From contig NZ_CP108549.1 in NCBI RefSeq assembly GCF_036010325.1, forward strand, positions 8,556,001-8,620,000: a stretch of DNA of 64,000 nucleotides, read 5' to 3'. The stretch comes from Streptomyces sp. NBC_01210 (GTDB taxonomy: Bacteria > Actinomycetota > Actinomycetes > Streptomycetales > Streptomycetaceae). Made by a program: the position numbers and the translations under genes. Below the pieces are notes generated by a model. The model was given only the letters and a program-made list of their open reading frames with translations, was not told where the DNA came from and ran no database searches. This document shows, piece after piece, positions 53,583 through 64,000 of the stretch. Position 1 is the stretch's first letter. Each line of letters opens with the position of its first letter.

Positions 53583-55241
53583 ATGGCTCCCCTGCAGTAC
53601 GACTTCGTCATCGTCGGCGGCGGATCGGCCGGCAGCGCACTGGCGAACCGGCTCTCCGCTGATCCGGACAACAGCGTTCTGGTGCTGGAGGCCGGACGGT
53701 CCGACTATCCGTGGGACGTGTTCATCCACATGCCCGCGGCGCTGACCTTCCCCATCGGCAGCCGCTTCTACGACTGGAAGTACGAATCCGAGCCCGAGCC
53801 CCATATGGGCGGCCGCCGCGTCTACCACGCCCGCGGCAAAGTGCTCGGCGGTTCCAGCAGCATCAACGGCATGATCTTCCAGCGGGGCAACCCCATGGAC
53901 TACGAGCGGTGGGCGGCCGACCCGGGGATGGAGACCTGGGACTACGCACACTGCCTGCCGTACTTCCAGCGCATGGAGAACTGCCTGGCGGCCGACCCCG
54001 ACGACGAGTTCCGCGGCCACGACGGCCCCCTCGTCCTCGAACGCGGCCCGGCCTCCAGCCCGCTCTTCCCCGCCTTCCTCGAGGCCGTCCAGGAGGCCGG
54101 CTACCCCCGCACCGACGACGTCAACGGCTACCGGCAGGAAGGCTTCGCCCCGTTCGACCGCAACGTCCACCGCGGACGTCGCCTGTCAGCCGCCAAGGCG
54201 TACCTCAAGCCCGTGAAAAGGCGGCCGAATCTTGACGTCAAGACCCGTGCCCTTGTCACCCGCGTGATCTTCGAGGGCAAGCGTGCCGTCGGTGTCGAGT
54301 ACCGGCGCGGCCGTGGCAAGCCCCAGCAGGTCCGCGCCCGCGAGGTGATTCTCTGCGGCGGCGCGATCAACTCCCCCCAACTGCTGCAGCTTTCCGGCGT
54401 CGGCAACGCGGAGGAACTCAAGTCCCTGGGCGTCGACGTCGTCCACCATCTGCCCGGAGTCGGCGAGAATCTGCAGGACCACCTGGAGGTGTACGTCCAG
54501 TACGCCTGCAAGCAGCCGGTCTCCATGCAGCCGTACATGGCGAAGTGGCGTGCCCCGTTCATCGGCCTCCAGTGGCTCTTCCGCAAGGGTCCGGCCGCGA
54601 CCAACCACTTCGAGGCCGGCGGCTTCGCCCGCAGCAACGAGGACGTGGACTACCCCAACCTGATGTTCCACTTCCTGCCCATCGCGGTCCGCTACGACGG
54701 CACCTCGCCGGCGGGCGGGCACGGCTACCAAGTGCACGTCGGACCCATGTACTCCGACGCCCTCGGCTCCGTGAAGATCAAGAGCAAGGACCCGCGCGAG
54801 CACCCGGCGCTGCGCTTCAACTACCTGTCCACCGAACAGGACCGCCGCGAGTGGGTCGAGGCGGTCCGGGTGACCCGCAAGCTCCTCAACCAGCCCGCGC
54901 TCGCCCCGTACAACGACGGGGAGATCTCACCCGGACCGTCCGTGGAGAGCGACGAGGAGATCCTCGCCTGGGTCGCGAAGGAGGGCGAGACCGCCCTGCA
55001 CCCCTCCTGCACCTGCAAAATGGGCACTGATGAGATGGCCGTGGTCGACCCGGAGAGCATGCGGGTGCACGGCGTGGAGGGGCTGCGCGTCGTGGACGCC
55101 TCCGTGATGCCGTACGTCACCAACGGCAACATCTACGCACCCGTGATGATGATCGCGGAGAAGGCCGCCGACCTCATCCTCGGCAAGAAGCCGCTTCCGG
55201 CCTCCAAGGCTCAGTACTACCGGCACCGCGACCCACGGTGA
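53583..55241 (+). CDS. betA: Choline dehydrogenase (GMC oxidoreductase)
   Basis: A 552-residue flavoprotein with the FAD motif [20 protein letters not shown], the GMC signature 1 region [20 protein letters not shown] and the active-site histidine/asparagine region ([30 protein letters not shown]). It oxidises choline to betaine aldehyde. ATG 53583 follows GAGG at 5 bases. Its stop overlaps the start of the MTHFR-like gene (GTGA). Confidence 0.92.
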   Translation: MAPLQYDFVIVGGGSAGSALANRLSADPDNSVLVLEAGRSDYPWDVFIHMPAALTFPIGSRFYDWKYESEPEPHMGGRRVYHARGKVLGGSSSINGMIFQRGNPMDYERWAADPGMETWDYAHCLPYFQRMENCLAADPDDEFRGHDGPLVLERGPASSPLFPAFLEAVQEAGYPRTDDVNGYRQEGFAPFDRNVHRGRRLSAAKAYLKPVKRRPNLDVKTRALVTRVIFEGKRAVGVEYRRGRGKPQQVRAREVILCGGAINSPQLLQLSGVGNAEELKSLGVDVVHHLPGVGENLQDHLEVYVQYACKQPVSMQPYMAKWRAPFIGLQWLFRKGPAATNHFEAGGFARSNEDVDYPNLMFHFLPIAVRYDGTSPAGGHGYQVHVGPMYSDALGSVKIKSKDPREHPALRFNYLSTEQDRREWVEAVRVTRKLLNQPALAPYNDGEISPGPSVESDEEILAWVAKEGETALHPSCTCKMGTDEMAVVDPESMRVHGVEGLRVVDASVMPYVTNGNIYAPVMMIAEKAADLILGKKPLPASKAQYYRHRDPR

Positions 55242-56062
55242 GAACACTGCTGAAGAGCGTCCGCTACGAGGTCCTGCCGGCGAAGTCCACACAGGACAAG
55301 GTGCTCGCCCATGTGCCGCGCGACGTGGTGGTCACGGTCACCGCGTCGCCGGTCAAGGGCCTGGAGCCGACGCTCGACCTCACCACCCGGCTGGCGGCGC
55401 ACGGCTACCGCGTCGTCCCGCACGTGCCCGCGCGGCTGCTGCGGGACGACGCGCACCTGGCGGACGTCGTCGGCCGGCTCCGTGCGGCGGGCATCGACGA
55501 CATCTTTGTCCCGGCCGGGGACGCCGACCCGCCGGCCGGGACGTACCACGGAGCGCTGCCGGTGCTGTGCAGGCTGAGCGAGCTGGGCAGCCCCTTCACA
55601 CACATCGGCATCACCGGCTACCCCGAAAGCCATCCGCTCATCGACGACGACGTCATCGTCCAGTCGATGTGGGACAAGCGCGCGCACGCCACGTACATCG
55701 TCAGCAATCTGTGCTTCGATCCTCGCGTGCTCGGCGACTGGCTCGTGCGGGTACGCCGGCGCGACATCGTGCTGCCCGTCCATGTGGGCGTCGCCGGCCC
55801 CGTTGAGCGGGCGAAGCTGCTCTCCATGGCGACAAAGATCGGGGTGGGGGAGTCGGCGCGGTTCCTGGCCGGGCACGCCTCCTGGTTTCTGCGTTTCGCG
55901 GCACCGGGCGGCTACTCGCCCGATCGGCTGCTCAGACGCAGCGCGGACGCGCTCACTGCTCCCTCGGCGGCCGTCGCGGGCCTGCACCTGTTCACCTTCA
56001 ACCAGATCGCCGAGACGGAGCGCTGGCGCCGCGGCATGCTGGAGCGCCTCGACGGTTGTTAG
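55238..56062 (+). CDS. Methylenetetrahydrofolate reductase-like protein
   Basis: A 274-residue TIM-barrel protein resembling MetF-type reductases ([50 protein letters not shown]). In this cluster it would act on the methylene-THF produced by oxidative demethylation of dimethylglycine and sarcosine. GTG 55238 overlaps the betA stop, so it is translationally coupled. A perfect hairpin follows the stop. Confidence 0.78.
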   Translation: MRTLLKSVRYEVLPAKSTQDKVLAHVPRDVVVTVTASPVKGLEPTLDLTTRLAAHGYRVVPHVPARLLRDDAHLADVVGRLRAAGIDDIFVPAGDADPPAGTYHGALPVLCRLSELGSPFTHIGITGYPESHPLIDDDVIVQSMWDKRAHATYIVSNLCFDPRVLGDWLVRVRRRDIVLPVHVGVAGPVERAKLLSMATKIGVGESARFLAGHASWFLRFAAPGGYSPDRLLRRSADALTAPSAAVAGLHLFTFNQIAETERWRRGMLERLDGC

Positions 56063-56094
56063 CCCCCGGCCCCAGGTACACCCTTCGGGCGTGC

Positions 56095-56141
56095 CCTCAA
56101 TCGCCGGACGGGCTCCGCTGGAGCCCGTCCGGCGATTGAGG
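56095..56141. terminator. Perfect 22-bp terminator hairpin
   Basis: The arm at 56095-56116 (starting CCTCAATCGCCGGACGG) pairs perfectly with 56120-56141 over a 3-nt loop. It lies between the convergent MTHFR-like and purU genes. Hairpins with this CAATCGCCGGACGG core are common at Streptomyces gene ends. Confidence 0.9.
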
Positions 56142-56170
56142 CGCGAGGTCCGGGGCGGAGCCCGGTTGGT

Positions 56171-57043
56171 TCAGCGAAAGACCACCGTACGGTTCCCGTC
56201 CACCATCACGCGGCTCTCGCTGTGCCACTTCACGGCGTGCGCCAGCACCTGTGCCTCCACGTCCCGCCCAACCGTGACCAGTTCGTCCGGGTCGAGCGAG
56301 TGATCCACGCGGACCACGTCCTGCTCGATGATCTGGCCCTCGTCCAGGTCCGGCGTCACATAGTGCGCCGTGGCGCCCACGAGCTTCACGCCGCGGTCGT
56401 ACGCCTGCCCGTACGGGCGTGCGCCCTTGAAGCTGGGCAGGAAGGAGTGGTGGATGTTGATGGCCCGGCCCTCGAGCTGCTTGCACAGGTCGTCGGAGAG
56501 GATCTGCATATAGCGGGCGAGCACCACCAGATCGATGTCCAGCTCGCGCACCAGCTCCAGAAGACGTGCCTCGGCGTCGGCCTTGGTGTCCCTGGTCACC
56601 GGGATGTGGTGGAAGGGGATGCCGTAGGTCCCGGCCAGCTCCTCGAACTCCTCGTGGTTGGAGACGATGGCCGGGATTTCGATGTTGAGAGCGCCGGTGC
56701 GCCGGCGGAAGAGGAGGTCATTCAGGCAGTGGCCGAATTTCGACACCATGATCAGCGTGCGGGTCGGGGTCGAGGCGTCCCGCAGGGTCCACGAGATCCG
56801 GTAGGCCTCGGCGACGGGGCCGAATCGGTCACGCAGTTGTTTCACGTCGGTGTCGGGGTCGGACACATCGAAGTGGACCCTCATGAAGAAACGGTCCTGA
56901 AGCCGGTCGTCGAACTGCTGGCTCTCCAGGATGTTGCCGGAGTTCCTGACCAGGTAGCCGCTCACGGCGTGCACCAGTCCGGCCTGGTCCGGGCACGAGA
57001 GGGTGAGGACGTATTCGCGGCCAGGTTGCGGTCGAGGGGACAT
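56171..57043 (-). CDS. purU: Formyltetrahydrofolate deformylase
   Basis: A 290-residue enzyme with an N-terminal ACT domain (residues about 10-85, YVLTLSCPDQAGLVHAVSGY) and a formyltransferase-type catalytic domain with INIHHSFLPSFKG and the following PDLDEGQIIEQD. It releases formate from 10-formyl-THF and so regenerates THF, which the demethylating oxidases of the betaine pathway need. ATG 57043 follows GGAGG at 6 bases; the frame extends 11 codons upstream without a binding site. It is divergent from betB. Confidence 0.95.
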   Translation of the reverse strand: MSPRPQPGREYVLTLSCPDQAGLVHAVSGYLVRNSGNILESQQFDDRLQDRFFMRVHFDVSDPDTDVKQLRDRFGPVAEAYRISWTLRDASTPTRTLIMVSKFGHCLNDLLFRRRTGALNIEIPAIVSNHEEFEELAGTYGIPFHHIPVTRDTKADAEARLLELVRELDIDLVVLARYMQILSDDLCKQLEGRAINIHHSFLPSFKGARPYGQAYDRGVKLVGATAHYVTPDLDEGQIIEQDVVRVDHSLDPDELVTVGRDVEAQVLAHAVKWHSESRVMVDGNRTVVFR

Positions 57044-57087
57044 ACGTGGCCTCCGTTGGTGCGTATTGCACAACACGGTGAGTGATA

Positions 57088-57238
57088 CGCAACATGGTCA
57101 GCCCCTTGTGGGCCGCGGTCAAGAGAAGCGGGACAACTGGGCTCCAGGGCGGAATCCGCCCGTCTTGCCCTCTTGACGTGGGTCATGCGTTCGGCCAGGG
57201 TGTTCCACCACAAGCAATGCAGTGCATGATGCGCAACG
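57088..57238. promoter_or_regulatory. Two CGCAAC motifs between purU and betB
   Basis: CGCAAC at 57088-57093 and at 57233-57238 (25 bp before the betB start), the same core as in the other betaine promoters. The related TTGCACAAC precedes them at 57066-57074. Confidence 0.45.
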
Positions 57239-57262
57239 AACTTCGGTCGAAGGGCTCCGCAC

Positions 57263-58732
57263 GTGGCAGACCTGTATCTGGACGGAGAATGGCGCGATCC
57301 GGTGGCCGGGGGCCACCGGGAGATCCTCTGCCCCGCAGATGGCACGCTTGCGGCGGTCGTGTCCGAAGGGACCCGGGCCGACAGCGAGGCCGCGATCGCA
57401 GCGGCCCGCCGGGCTTTCGACGAAGGCCACTGGCCGCGAACCCCCGAGCGGGAACGCGGCGCGCTGCTGCTGCGCACCGCCGATCTGATCGAGCGCGACG
57501 CCAAGGAGTTCGCCCGCGCCGAATCACTGGACACCGGCAAGCGGTTGGTGGAGAGCGAGTACGACATCGCCGATGTGGTCTCCTGCTTCCGCTACTACGG
57601 CGGGATCGCGGGCACCAGCGCCGGCCGGGTGGTCGACACCGGACGCGACGACGCCGTCAGCCGCGTCACCTACGAGCCGGTCGGAGTCTGCGGGTTGATT
57701 ACCCCGTGGAACTATCCGCTGCTCCAGGCGTCGTGGAAGGTCGCCCCCGCTCTCCTGGCCGGAAACACGATCGTGCTGAAGCCGAGCGAGCTCACCCCGT
57801 CCACATCGATCCTGCTGATGCGGGCACTTGAGGAGGCCGGTCTGCCGGCCGGAGCCGCCAACCTCGTGCTGGGTACCGGACCCGAGGTGGGCGCGCCGCT
57901 GTCCGAAGACCCCGCCGTCGACATGATCTCCTTCACCGGGGGCCTGGACACCGGCCGAAGGATCATGGCCACGGCCGCCGCGACCGTGAAAAAGGTCGCC
58001 CTCGAACTGGGTGGCAAGAACCCCAATGTCGTCTTCGCCGACGCCGATTTCGAGGCCGCGGTGGACTTCGCTCTCACGGCCGTCTTCCTGCATTCCGGGC
58101 AGGTCTGCTCGGCCGGCGCCCGTCTGATCGTCGAGGACGAGCTCCATGACGCCTTTGTCGACGAGGTCGTACGCCGTGCCGGGCGAATCCGTCTGGGCGG
58201 CCCCTTCGATCCCGAGGCCGATACGGGACCGCTGGTCTCCGCACAGCACCGGGAGAAGGTCGAGGCCTACGTCGCCGAGGGCCTCGCCGAGGGCGCCGTA
58301 CTGCGCTGCGGCGGCAGTCGCCCGGAGGACCCGGAACTCGCGAGCGGCTACTACTACCCGCCGACCGTGCTCGACGAGTGTCGCCAGGACATGCGTGTGG
58401 TGCATGAGGAGTCCTTCGGCCCCGTGCTGACCGTCGAGCGCTTCAGCGGCGAGGACGACGCCGTACGCATCGCCAATGACACCGAGTACGGACTCGCCGG
58501 AGCCGTATGGACGCAGGACGCCGGCAAGGCCCAGCGGGTCGCGCGACGCCTGCGCCACGGCACCGTGTGGATCAACGACTACCACCCCTATGTACCGCAG
58601 GCGGAATGGGGTGGCTTCGGCCACTCGGGCGTGGGCCGGGAACTGGGGCCGACGGGCCTGGACGAATATCGCGAGCCCAAGCACATCTGGCAGAACATCC
58701 AACCCCGGCCGCAGCACTGGTTCCGCGGCTGA
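57263..58732 (+). CDS. betB: Betaine aldehyde dehydrogenase
   Basis: A 489-residue NAD(P)-dependent aldehyde dehydrogenase. The catalytic glutamate lies in [10 protein letters not shown] and the catalytic cysteine in [16 protein letters not shown]. The cofactor-binding [15 protein letters not shown] is conserved. It oxidises betaine aldehyde to glycine betaine, following the betA reaction. GTG 57263 follows AAGGG at about 8 bases. It heads the transporter operon, with the ABC ATPase starting 20 bp after its stop. Confidence 0.92.
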   Translation: MADLYLDGEWRDPVAGGHREILCPADGTLAAVVSEGTRADSEAAIAAARRAFDEGHWPRTPERERGALLLRTADLIERDAKEFARAESLDTGKRLVESEYDIADVVSCFRYYGGIAGTSAGRVVDTGRDDAVSRVTYEPVGVCGLITPWNYPLLQASWKVAPALLAGNTIVLKPSELTPSTSILLMRALEEAGLPAGAANLVLGTGPEVGAPLSEDPAVDMISFTGGLDTGRRIMATAAATVKKVALELGGKNPNVVFADADFEAAVDFALTAVFLHSGQVCSAGARLIVEDELHDAFVDEVVRRAGRIRLGGPFDPEADTGPLVSAQHREKVEAYVAEGLAEGAVLRCGGSRPEDPELASGYYYPPTVLDECRQDMRVVHEESFGPVLTVERFSGEDDAVRIANDTEYGLAGAVWTQDAGKAQRVARRLRHGTVWINDYHPYVPQAEWGGFGHSGVGRELGPTGLDEYREPKHIWQNIQPRPQHWFRG

Positions 58733-58752
58733 ATGCCGAAGAGAGGTCGACC

Positions 58753-59841
58753 GTGACCCCAACAGAGACTGAACTGCCGCAGCGGCGCGGCACGTCCCAG
58801 GACCAGGACAGGCCCCCGGTCATCTCCGTGCGCGGGCTGTGGAAGGTGTTCGGGCCCAAGGCGGACCAGGTGCCGGATTCCGACGAGCTGTGCGGGCTCA
58901 CGCGCCGCGAGCTCATGGACCGCACGGGATGCACCGCCGCCGTACGGGATGTGAACTTCGACGTGTCGCCCGGCGAGGTCTTCGTCGTGATGGGCCTGTC
59001 CGGTTCCGGCAAGTCCACGCTGGTGCGATGTCTCACCCGGCTGATCGAACCCACCGCGGGTGAAGTGAACTTCGAGGGTGAGGACATCCGTGGCGCGGAC
59101 GCCAAACGGCTGCGCGAGCTACGGCGCCGCAAGTTCTCCATGGTCTTCCAGCACTTCGGGCTGCTGCCGCACCGCCGGGTCGTCGACAATGTCTCGTACG
59201 GCCTGGAAATACGTGGCATGGGCAAGGCGGAGCGCGTCAAGCGGGCCATGGAGGTCGTCGAACTGGTCGGCCTGGCCGGATACGAGAACTCCTACCCCGA
59301 CCAGCTCTCCGGCGGCATGCAGCAGCGCGTCGGTCTCGCCCGTGCGCTCGCCGGCGATCCGGACGTGCTCTTCTTCGACGAGCCGTTCTCCGCGCTCGAC
59401 CCGCTGATCCGCCGCGACATGCAGAACGAGGTCATCCGCCTGCACCACGAGGTCGGCAAGACCATGGTCTTCATCACCCACGACCTGTCCGAGGCGCTCA
59501 AGCTCGGCGATCGCATTCTCATCATGCGCGACGGCAAGATGGTCCAGTGCGGCACAGGTGACGAACTGGTGGGCGCTCCCGCCGACGATTATGTCCGCGA
59601 GTTCGTCAAGGACGTGTCCCGCGCCGAAGTCCTGACCCTGCGCTGGATCATGCGCGCCCCGGAGCCCGGCGACGCCCTCGACGGCCCGGAGCTGGGCCCG
59701 GACGTCGTGGTGCGCGAGGCGACGCGGGCGGTGCTCGCCGCCGACAGGCCGGTCAAGGTCGTCCAGGACGGCAAGCTGCTGGGCATCGTCGGCGACGAGG
59801 AGATCCTCGCGGTCGTCGCCGGACAGGAAGGCGGCGCGTGA
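58753..59841 (+). CDS. Glycine betaine/proline ABC transporter ATPase (ProV/OpuAA type)
   Basis: A 362-residue ATPase with Walker [10 protein letters not shown], signature LSGGMQQR, Walker B VLFFDEP, and a C-terminal remnant of the CBS region ([20 protein letters not shown]). The N-terminus has the insertion [13 protein letters not shown] seen in betaine ATPases. It energises uptake through the fused permease encoded next. GTG 58753 follows GAGAGG at 6 bases, and its stop overlaps the permease start (GTGA). Confidence 0.93.
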   Translation: MTPTETELPQRRGTSQDQDRPPVISVRGLWKVFGPKADQVPDSDELCGLTRRELMDRTGCTAAVRDVNFDVSPGEVFVVMGLSGSGKSTLVRCLTRLIEPTAGEVNFEGEDIRGADAKRLRELRRRKFSMVFQHFGLLPHRRVVDNVSYGLEIRGMGKAERVKRAMEVVELVGLAGYENSYPDQLSGGMQQRVGLARALAGDPDVLFFDEPFSALDPLIRRDMQNEVIRLHHEVGKTMVFITHDLSEALKLGDRILIMRDGKMVQCGTGDELVGAPADDYVREFVKDVSRAEVLTLRWIMRAPEPGDALDGPELGPDVVVREATRAVLAADRPVKVVQDGKLLGIVGDEEILAVVAGQEGGA

Positions 59842-61832
59842 TGGTTGTCGCCGCCGACGCGGCCGCCCCGGCCCGGGCCGTGCGCCGAGTCAGCCGCCGC
59901 GTCGTGGTGGCCGCGATCGTGCTCGCCTGGCTGGTGCTGTTCGCCGCCCTGCGCGGGCGGGAGACCCTGGCGCTGGCGGCGGCCGACCTGACGGACCTGC
60001 ACCGCTGGTTCAACTCGGTCAACGACAGCATCGGGGCGAACCGCAACAGCAACCCGCTCTTCCTCTACTTCTTCAACGAGATCCGGCTGGTCATCGACAA
60101 TCTCGTCACCTTCATCCAGTCGCTGATCTCCCAGCCGCAGGGCGGGCGCCCGGTCCCCGTCATCGGCTGGCTGGGCGTCGTCGGCCTCGCCGGATATCTC
60201 TCCTGGGCGTTCGGGAACATACGCGTCGCGGCCCTGGCCGTGGCCGGGTTCGTCTTCCTGGGGCTGCAGGGACTGTGGCAGGAGAGCATGGACACGCTGG
60301 CCCTGACCCTGTCGGCGGTCTTCGTCTCCCTGCTCATCGGCATCCCGCTCGGCATCTGGGCCGGGCTCTCCGACCGGGTGAACCGCGCCATCACGCCGTT
60401 CCTGGACTTCATGCAGACGATGCCGACCTTCGTCTACCTCGCTCCGCTGACGCTGTTCTTCCTCATCGGCCCGGCATCCGCGACGATCGCCACGCTCATC
60501 TACGCGGCGCCGCCTGCCATACGCATCACCGCGCACGCCATCCGCTCGGTGCCCGCCACCACGGTAGAGGCCGCAGAGTCGCTGGGATCCACCCGGCGGC
60601 AGACGCTCACCAAGGTGCTGCTGCCCATGTCCAAGCGGACCGTCGTGATGGGCGTGAACCAGACCATCATGGCCGCGCTGTCCATGGTCACCATCGCCGC
60701 CCTGATCGACGCGCCCGGGCTGGGCAAGACGGTCGTCAAGGCGCTGCAGACCCTGGACGTCGGCGTCGCCTTCAACGCCGGCCTCGCGATCGTCGTCATG
60801 GCCATCGTGCTGGACCGGGTGACGACCGCGGCGGGTGACCGTGTGGAGGCCGCGAGGAAGCGCCGCGCCGGCCGCTTCACGAAGTGGCGCCGGCCCCTCC
60901 TGCTGGCCGGTGGCGCGGCGGCCGCGGTGTGCGTGTGGCTGTCCCACACCTATGTGTGGGCAGCCCAGTTCCCCGGCGACGCCTCAGTCGGCGGCGCGAT
61001 CGCGCGCACGGCGGACTCGGTCACCCTGTGGACGCAGGACACCTTCGGCGGACTGACCAACGGAACCAGGGACCTGATCACCACGGCGCTGCTCAACCCC
61101 TTCGAGACACTGCTCACCGAGTCCCCCTGGTGGCTGGTCGGCGTCGTCCTCGTCGCCGTCGGCGCAGTGCTCGGCGGGTGGCGCGCGGGTGTCACGGCGG
61201 CGGTCTGTGTGGCACTGCTCGTCGGGACCGGGGTGTGGTCGGACAGCATGACGACGCTGGCCTCCACGGCGGTGGCGACTCTGATCGTGATGCTGCTCGG
61301 CGTCGTGGTCGGGGTCTGGATGGGCCGCAGTCCGCTGGTCGACCGGCTGATCAGACCCAGCCTCGACGCGGGCCAGACCATGCCCTCCTTCGTGTATCTG
61401 GTGCCGTTCCTGGCGCTGTTCGGTGCGACGCGCTTCACGGCGATCATCGCCGCGGTCGTCTTCGCGGCTCCCGTGACAATCAAGATCATCGCGGATGGAG
61501 TGCGAGCGGTGCCACAGACCACGGTGGAGGCCGCCACGGCAGCCGGCTCCAGCACTTGGCAGATCATCACCAAGGTCCAGCTCCCCATGTCACGCAGCGC
61601 CCTGACACTCGCGACCAACCAGGGACTGATCTACGTCCTGTCCATGGTGGTCGTGGGCGGTCTGGTCGGTGCGGGCGCCCTGGGCTACGACGTCGTAGCC
61701 GGTTTCTCCCAGGGCCAGTTGTACGGCAAGGGCCTGGCGGCGGGCCTGGCCATCGTTCTGCTCGGGGTCATGTTCGACCGGATAACCCAGGCAGCGGCAC
61801 GGCGCACAACGAGGGCGCCCGGCGCCCGCTAG
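59838..61832 (+). CDS. Betaine ABC permease with two fused permease domains
   Basis: A 664-residue membrane protein with two complete BPD-type permease units (residues about 150-330 and 460-650). Each has the motif TVEAA.S.GS...... ([20 protein letters not shown] and [20 protein letters not shown]) that docks to the ATPase. Single-domain ProW proteins have one; here duplication and fusion place the pair in one chain. GTG 59838 follows GGAAGG and overlaps the ATPase stop; ATG 59841 is next to it. Confidence 0.92.
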   Translation: MMVVAADAAAPARAVRRVSRRVVVAAIVLAWLVLFAALRGRETLALAAADLTDLHRWFNSVNDSIGANRNSNPLFLYFFNEIRLVIDNLVTFIQSLISQPQGGRPVPVIGWLGVVGLAGYLSWAFGNIRVAALAVAGFVFLGLQGLWQESMDTLALTLSAVFVSLLIGIPLGIWAGLSDRVNRAITPFLDFMQTMPTFVYLAPLTLFFLIGPASATIATLIYAAPPAIRITAHAIRSVPATTVEAAESLGSTRRQTLTKVLLPMSKRTVVMGVNQTIMAALSMVTIAALIDAPGLGKTVVKALQTLDVGVAFNAGLAIVVMAIVLDRVTTAAGDRVEAARKRRAGRFTKWRRPLLLAGGAAAAVCVWLSHTYVWAAQFPGDASVGGAIARTADSVTLWTQDTFGGLTNGTRDLITTALLNPFETLLTESPWWLVGVVLVAVGAVLGGWRAGVTAAVCVALLVGTGVWSDSMTTLASTAVATLIVMLLGVVVGVWMGRSPLVDRLIRPSLDAGQTMPSFVYLVPFLALFGATRFTAIIAAVVFAAPVTIKIIADGVRAVPQTTVEAATAAGSSTWQIITKVQLPMSRSALTLATNQGLIYVLSMVVVGGLVGAGALGYDVVAGFSQGQLYGKGLAAGLAIVLLGVMFDRITQAAARRTTRAPGAR

Positions 61833-61878
61833 GCCGGTCACAACTCAGCGCCCACAGGAAGAAGCACAGGAGGCAGTA

Positions 61879-62877
61879 ATGATCGGAAACTTCATTGGGC
61901 AGTCGCGGCCCGCGAGACGGCGGGCCGCGGTGGCCGGGCTGGCGGCGATGAGCCTCGCCGCGCTCACCGCCTGCGGCGGCGCCAAGGTCGGCGAGTCGGG
62001 ATCGGACAAGGCGGGGGGCGCCGGCAAGTGCGGCACGTTCAACCTCGCGATCAACCCCTGGGTCGGTTACGAGGCCAACGCGGCGGTCATCGCGTATGTC
62101 GCCGAGAATGACCTCAAGTGTCAGGTGACCAAGAAGGACCTCAAGGAAGAGGTCGCCTGGCAGGGCTTCGGCACCGGCGAAGTGGACGCCGTCGTCGAGA
62201 ACTGGGGCCACGACGACCTGAAGAAGAAGTACATCACCGACCAGAAGACCGCCGTGGAGGCCGGCGCGACCGGCAACACGGGCGTCATCGGCTGGTTCGT
62301 GCCGCCGTGGCTGGCCAAGGAGCACCCGGACATCACCGACTGGAAGAACCTCAATAAATACGCCGCCAATTTCAAGACGTCGGAGTCGGGTGCCAAGGGT
62401 CAGTTCCTCGACGGCGATCCGTCGTTCGTGACGAATGACGCCGCACTGGTGAAGAATCTCAAGCTGGATTACAAGGTCGTCTACGGTGGCAGCGAGGCGG
62501 CGCTCATCCAGGCGTTCAGACAGGCCGAGGCCAAGAAGTCCTGGGTGATCGGATACTTCTACGCGCCGCAGTGGTTCATGTCGGAGGTCGAGCTGGTGAA
62601 GGTGAATCTGCCGGCGTACAAGGACGGCTGCGACGCCGACGCGGAGAAGGTCGCCTGCGACTACCCCGAATACGAGCTGGACAAGATCGTCAGCAAGAAG
62701 TTCGCCGACTCGGGCAGTCCTGCCTATGACCTCGTCAAGAACTTCACCTGGACCAACTCGGACCAGAACCTCGTGGCCAAGTACATCGCCGAGGACAAGA
62801 TGACGCCGGAGGCGGCGGCCAAGAAGTGGGTGGACGCCAACCGCGACAAGGTTGATTTCTGGCTCAAGAAGAGCTGA
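61879..62877 (+). CDS. Glycine betaine-binding lipoprotein
   Basis: A 332-residue OpuAC-type solute-binding protein. The signal peptide ends in a lipobox (LTAC, cysteine at about residue 32), so it is anchored to the outer face of the membrane. The binding domain shows NPWVGYEANAAV, VENWGHDDLKKKY and an aromatic-rich GYFYAPQWFMSEVE for quaternary ammonium binding. ATG 61879 follows AGGAGG at about 5 bases. It is the last gene of the transporter operon, before a strong terminator. Confidence 0.94.
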   Translation: MIGNFIGQSRPARRRAAVAGLAAMSLAALTACGGAKVGESGSDKAGGAGKCGTFNLAINPWVGYEANAAVIAYVAENDLKCQVTKKDLKEEVAWQGFGTGEVDAVVENWGHDDLKKKYITDQKTAVEAGATGNTGVIGWFVPPWLAKEHPDITDWKNLNKYAANFKTSESGAKGQFLDGDPSFVTNDAALVKNLKLDYKVVYGGSEAALIQAFRQAEAKKSWVIGYFYAPQWFMSEVELVKVNLPAYKDGCDADAEKVACDYPEYELDKIVSKKFADSGSPAYDLVKNFTWTNSDQNLVAKYIAEDKMTPEAAAKKWVDANRDKVDFWLKKS

Positions 62878-62903
62878 TCCACAGGAGGGGCCGGGAGCGT
62901 TGA

Positions 62904-62953
62904 CCGTGCCCGGCGGGCTGCCGTGACAGCCCGCCGGGCACGGCTGTTTTTTT
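62904..62953 (+). terminator. Rho-independent terminator of the betaine transporter operon
   Basis: CCGTGCCCGGCGGGCTG (62904-62920) pairs perfectly with 62927-62943 over a 6-nt loop, followed by a run of seven T residues. Confidence 0.95.
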
Positions 62954-63011
62954 GCCCCGGTTACGGCCGTGAAGGCCCCTTGACACCCACCCTCGGCGAC
63001 CGGCATCGTGA

Positions 63012-63036
63012 GTTGCGCAACCTGAAGCATGTTGCG
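63012..63036. promoter_or_regulatory. GTTGCGCAAC palindrome and a second GTTGCG, dimethylglycine oxidase promoter
   Basis: The perfect 10-bp palindrome GTTGCGCAAC (63012-63021) is followed by GTTGCG (63031-63036), 40-64 bp upstream of the oxidase start. This is the fullest version of the motif shared by the betaine promoters. Confidence 0.55.
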
Positions 63037-63075
63037 CTGACAGCAACTTAACTGCTTAAAGGCGGAGGTGCGGCG

Positions 63076-64000
63076 ATGGCGGGACCCCGAGTGGTCATCA
63101 TCGGAGCGGGCGTCGTGGGAGCGGCGCTCGCGGACGAACTGTCCTTCGCGGGCTGGACCGACATCACGGTCGTCGACCAGGGGCCCCTCCCCGCCACCGG
63201 CGGGTCGTCGTCCCATGCGCCGGGGCTGGTCTTCCAGACGAACTCCTCGAAGACCATGACCGAGCTCGCCCGCTACACCGTCGAGAAGTTCTGCAGCCTC
63301 GACGTCGACGGAGAGCCCTGCTTCCTGCAGGTGGGCGGACTCGAGGTGGCCACCACCCCGGAACGCCTGATCGAGCTGCACCGCCGCCACGGCTGGGTCA
63401 CCGCCTGGGGCATCGAGTCCCGGCTGCTGAGCCCCGAGGAGTGCATCGAACTGCACCCGCTGGTGGACCCCGGGCGCGTCCTCGGCGGCCTCCTGGTCCC
63501 CACCGACGGCCTGGCCAAGGCGGTGCTCGCCGTCGAGGCCCAGATCCGGCGGGCCACCGAGCGCGGCGTTCGCTTCCTCGCCCGCCACGAAGTCCTCGAC
63601 GTCGTACACAGCGAGGGCGAGGTCAGCGCAGTCGTCACCGACCAGGGCGAGATCCCCGCCGACATCGTCGTGTGCTGTGCGGGCATCTGGGGCCCGAAGA
63701 TCGCCCGCATGGTCGGCATGAACCTGCCCCTCACCCCGCTCGCCCACCAGCTCGCCTGGACCGGCCCCGTTCCCGCACTGGAAGGCCAGGCCGAGGAGGC
63801 CGTCCGGCCGATCCTGCGCCACCAGGACGCGGATCTGTACTACCGCGACCGCTTCGACCGCATCGGCATCGGCTACTACGGCCACCGGCCCATGCCGGTC
63901 GACCCGGAGGACATCGCCTCGGTGGACGAGGCCGAGCGGATGCCCTCGGTCATGAAGTTCACCGAGGACGACTTCGCCGACGCCTGGACCGAGACACAGG
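63076..64000 (+). CDS. Dimethylglycine oxidase/sarcosine dehydrogenase-type enzyme, N-terminal part
   Basis: ATG 63076 follows GGCGGAGG. The visible 308 residues begin with the FAD motif VVIIGAGVVGAALADEL and have TGGSSSHAPGLVFQTNSSKT, where the histidine is the likely site of covalent FAD attachment in dimethylglycine oxidase. ADIVVCCAGIWGPKIARMVG is also typical. The protein continues beyond the window, where THF-binding domains would be expected. It would demethylate dimethylglycine or sarcosine and pass the carbon to THF. Confidence 0.88.
   Translation, partial: MAGPRVVIIGAGVVGAALADELSFAGWTDITVVDQGPLPATGGSSSHAPGLVFQTNSSKTMTELARYTVEKFCSLDVDGEPCFLQVGGLEVATTPERLIELHRRHGWVTAWGIESRLLSPEECIELHPLVDPGRVLGGLLVPTDGLAKAVLAVEAQIRRATERGVRFLARHEVLDVVHSEGEVSAVVTDQGEIPADIVVCCAGIWGPKIARMVGMNLPLTPLAHQLAWTGPVPALEGQAEEAVRPILRHQDADLYYRDRFDRIGIGYYGHRPMPVDPEDIASVDEAERMPSVMKFTEDDFADAWTETQ

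Noticed and set aside
61768..63885. A 705-residue minus-strand open frame at the end of the window
   Set aside because: It is antisense to the permease, the betaine-binding lipoprotein and the dimethylglycine oxidase, all of which have full motif support.

Overview
The window is about 70% GC, uses GTG starts freely, has AGGAGG-type ribosome binding sites, and carries WhiB, ANTAR, LppU-like and mycothiol-dependent genes. This points to a Streptomyces chromosome, and the many decayed genes and recent insertions suggest a chromosome arm. I saw no rRNA or tRNA gene and no CRISPR array.

Region 1 (1-8.8 kb) holds a TauE-type exporter facing a LysR regulator across a large nested palindrome, a DUF1206 membrane protein, and an overlapping signalling operon (STAS, GNAT, two GAF-ANTAR proteins). 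A DUF5994 gene with a small membrane protein and a WhiB-family gene follow. Region 2 (8.8-15.3 kb) is a cell-surface locus: two secreted proteins with a shared WxL-like C-terminal domain (one with a YVTN beta-propeller in front) and a membrane-anchored DUF916-like protein. Two share similar promoter/leader sequences. The DUF916-like gene seems to have an in-frame stop in its original N-terminus. Degraded genes and two tandem paralogous coiled proteins follow.

Region 3 (15.3-22.7 kb) looks like a collagen/hydroxyproline utilisation locus. It has a secreted M9 collagenase, an Xaa-Pro aminopeptidase, a 4-hydroxyproline epimerase, a DapA-family deaminase and a GntR/FCD regulator. The octamer AATGTCAC occurs in all three promoter regions. 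The expected hydroxyproline dehydrogenase survives only as a deleted pseudogene. Region 4 (22.7-32.4 kb) has pgm, a paaN-like aldehyde dehydrogenase with a helical protein and an APC permease, a coupled methyltransferase/SnoaL pair, and a mycothiol-dependent formaldehyde dehydrogenase with an MBL hydrolase.

Region 5 (32,474-48,237) is an integrated element bounded by a 62-bp direct repeat. It lies exactly at the 3' end of the serine dehydratase gene sdaA. Its tyrosine integrase terminates inside the repeat, so integrase and serine dehydratase end in the same 19 residues, including the dehydratase's cluster-binding C-terminal cysteine. Inside are a probable excisionase, a translationally coupled membrane protein and GGDEF/degenerate-EAL protein with an HTH-like tail, a few intact small genes, and a crowd of truncated genes (IS5, IS481, MMPL, AMP ligase, amine oxidase, pcaB, dctA, tetR, DUF6233). 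No replication or conjugation genes were seen.

Region 6 (48.2-64 kb) is a complete-looking choline/glycine-betaine catabolic regulon: betaine ABC uptake, choline dehydrogenase (betA), betaine aldehyde dehydrogenase (betB), a Rieske betaine monooxygenase with ferredoxin and reductase, the start of a dimethylglycine oxidase, THF one-carbon enzymes (purU, an MTHFR-like protein) and sdaA to turn the resulting serine into pyruvate. An IclR regulator sits in the middle, and a GTTGCG/CGCAAC motif recurs in most of the promoter regions.
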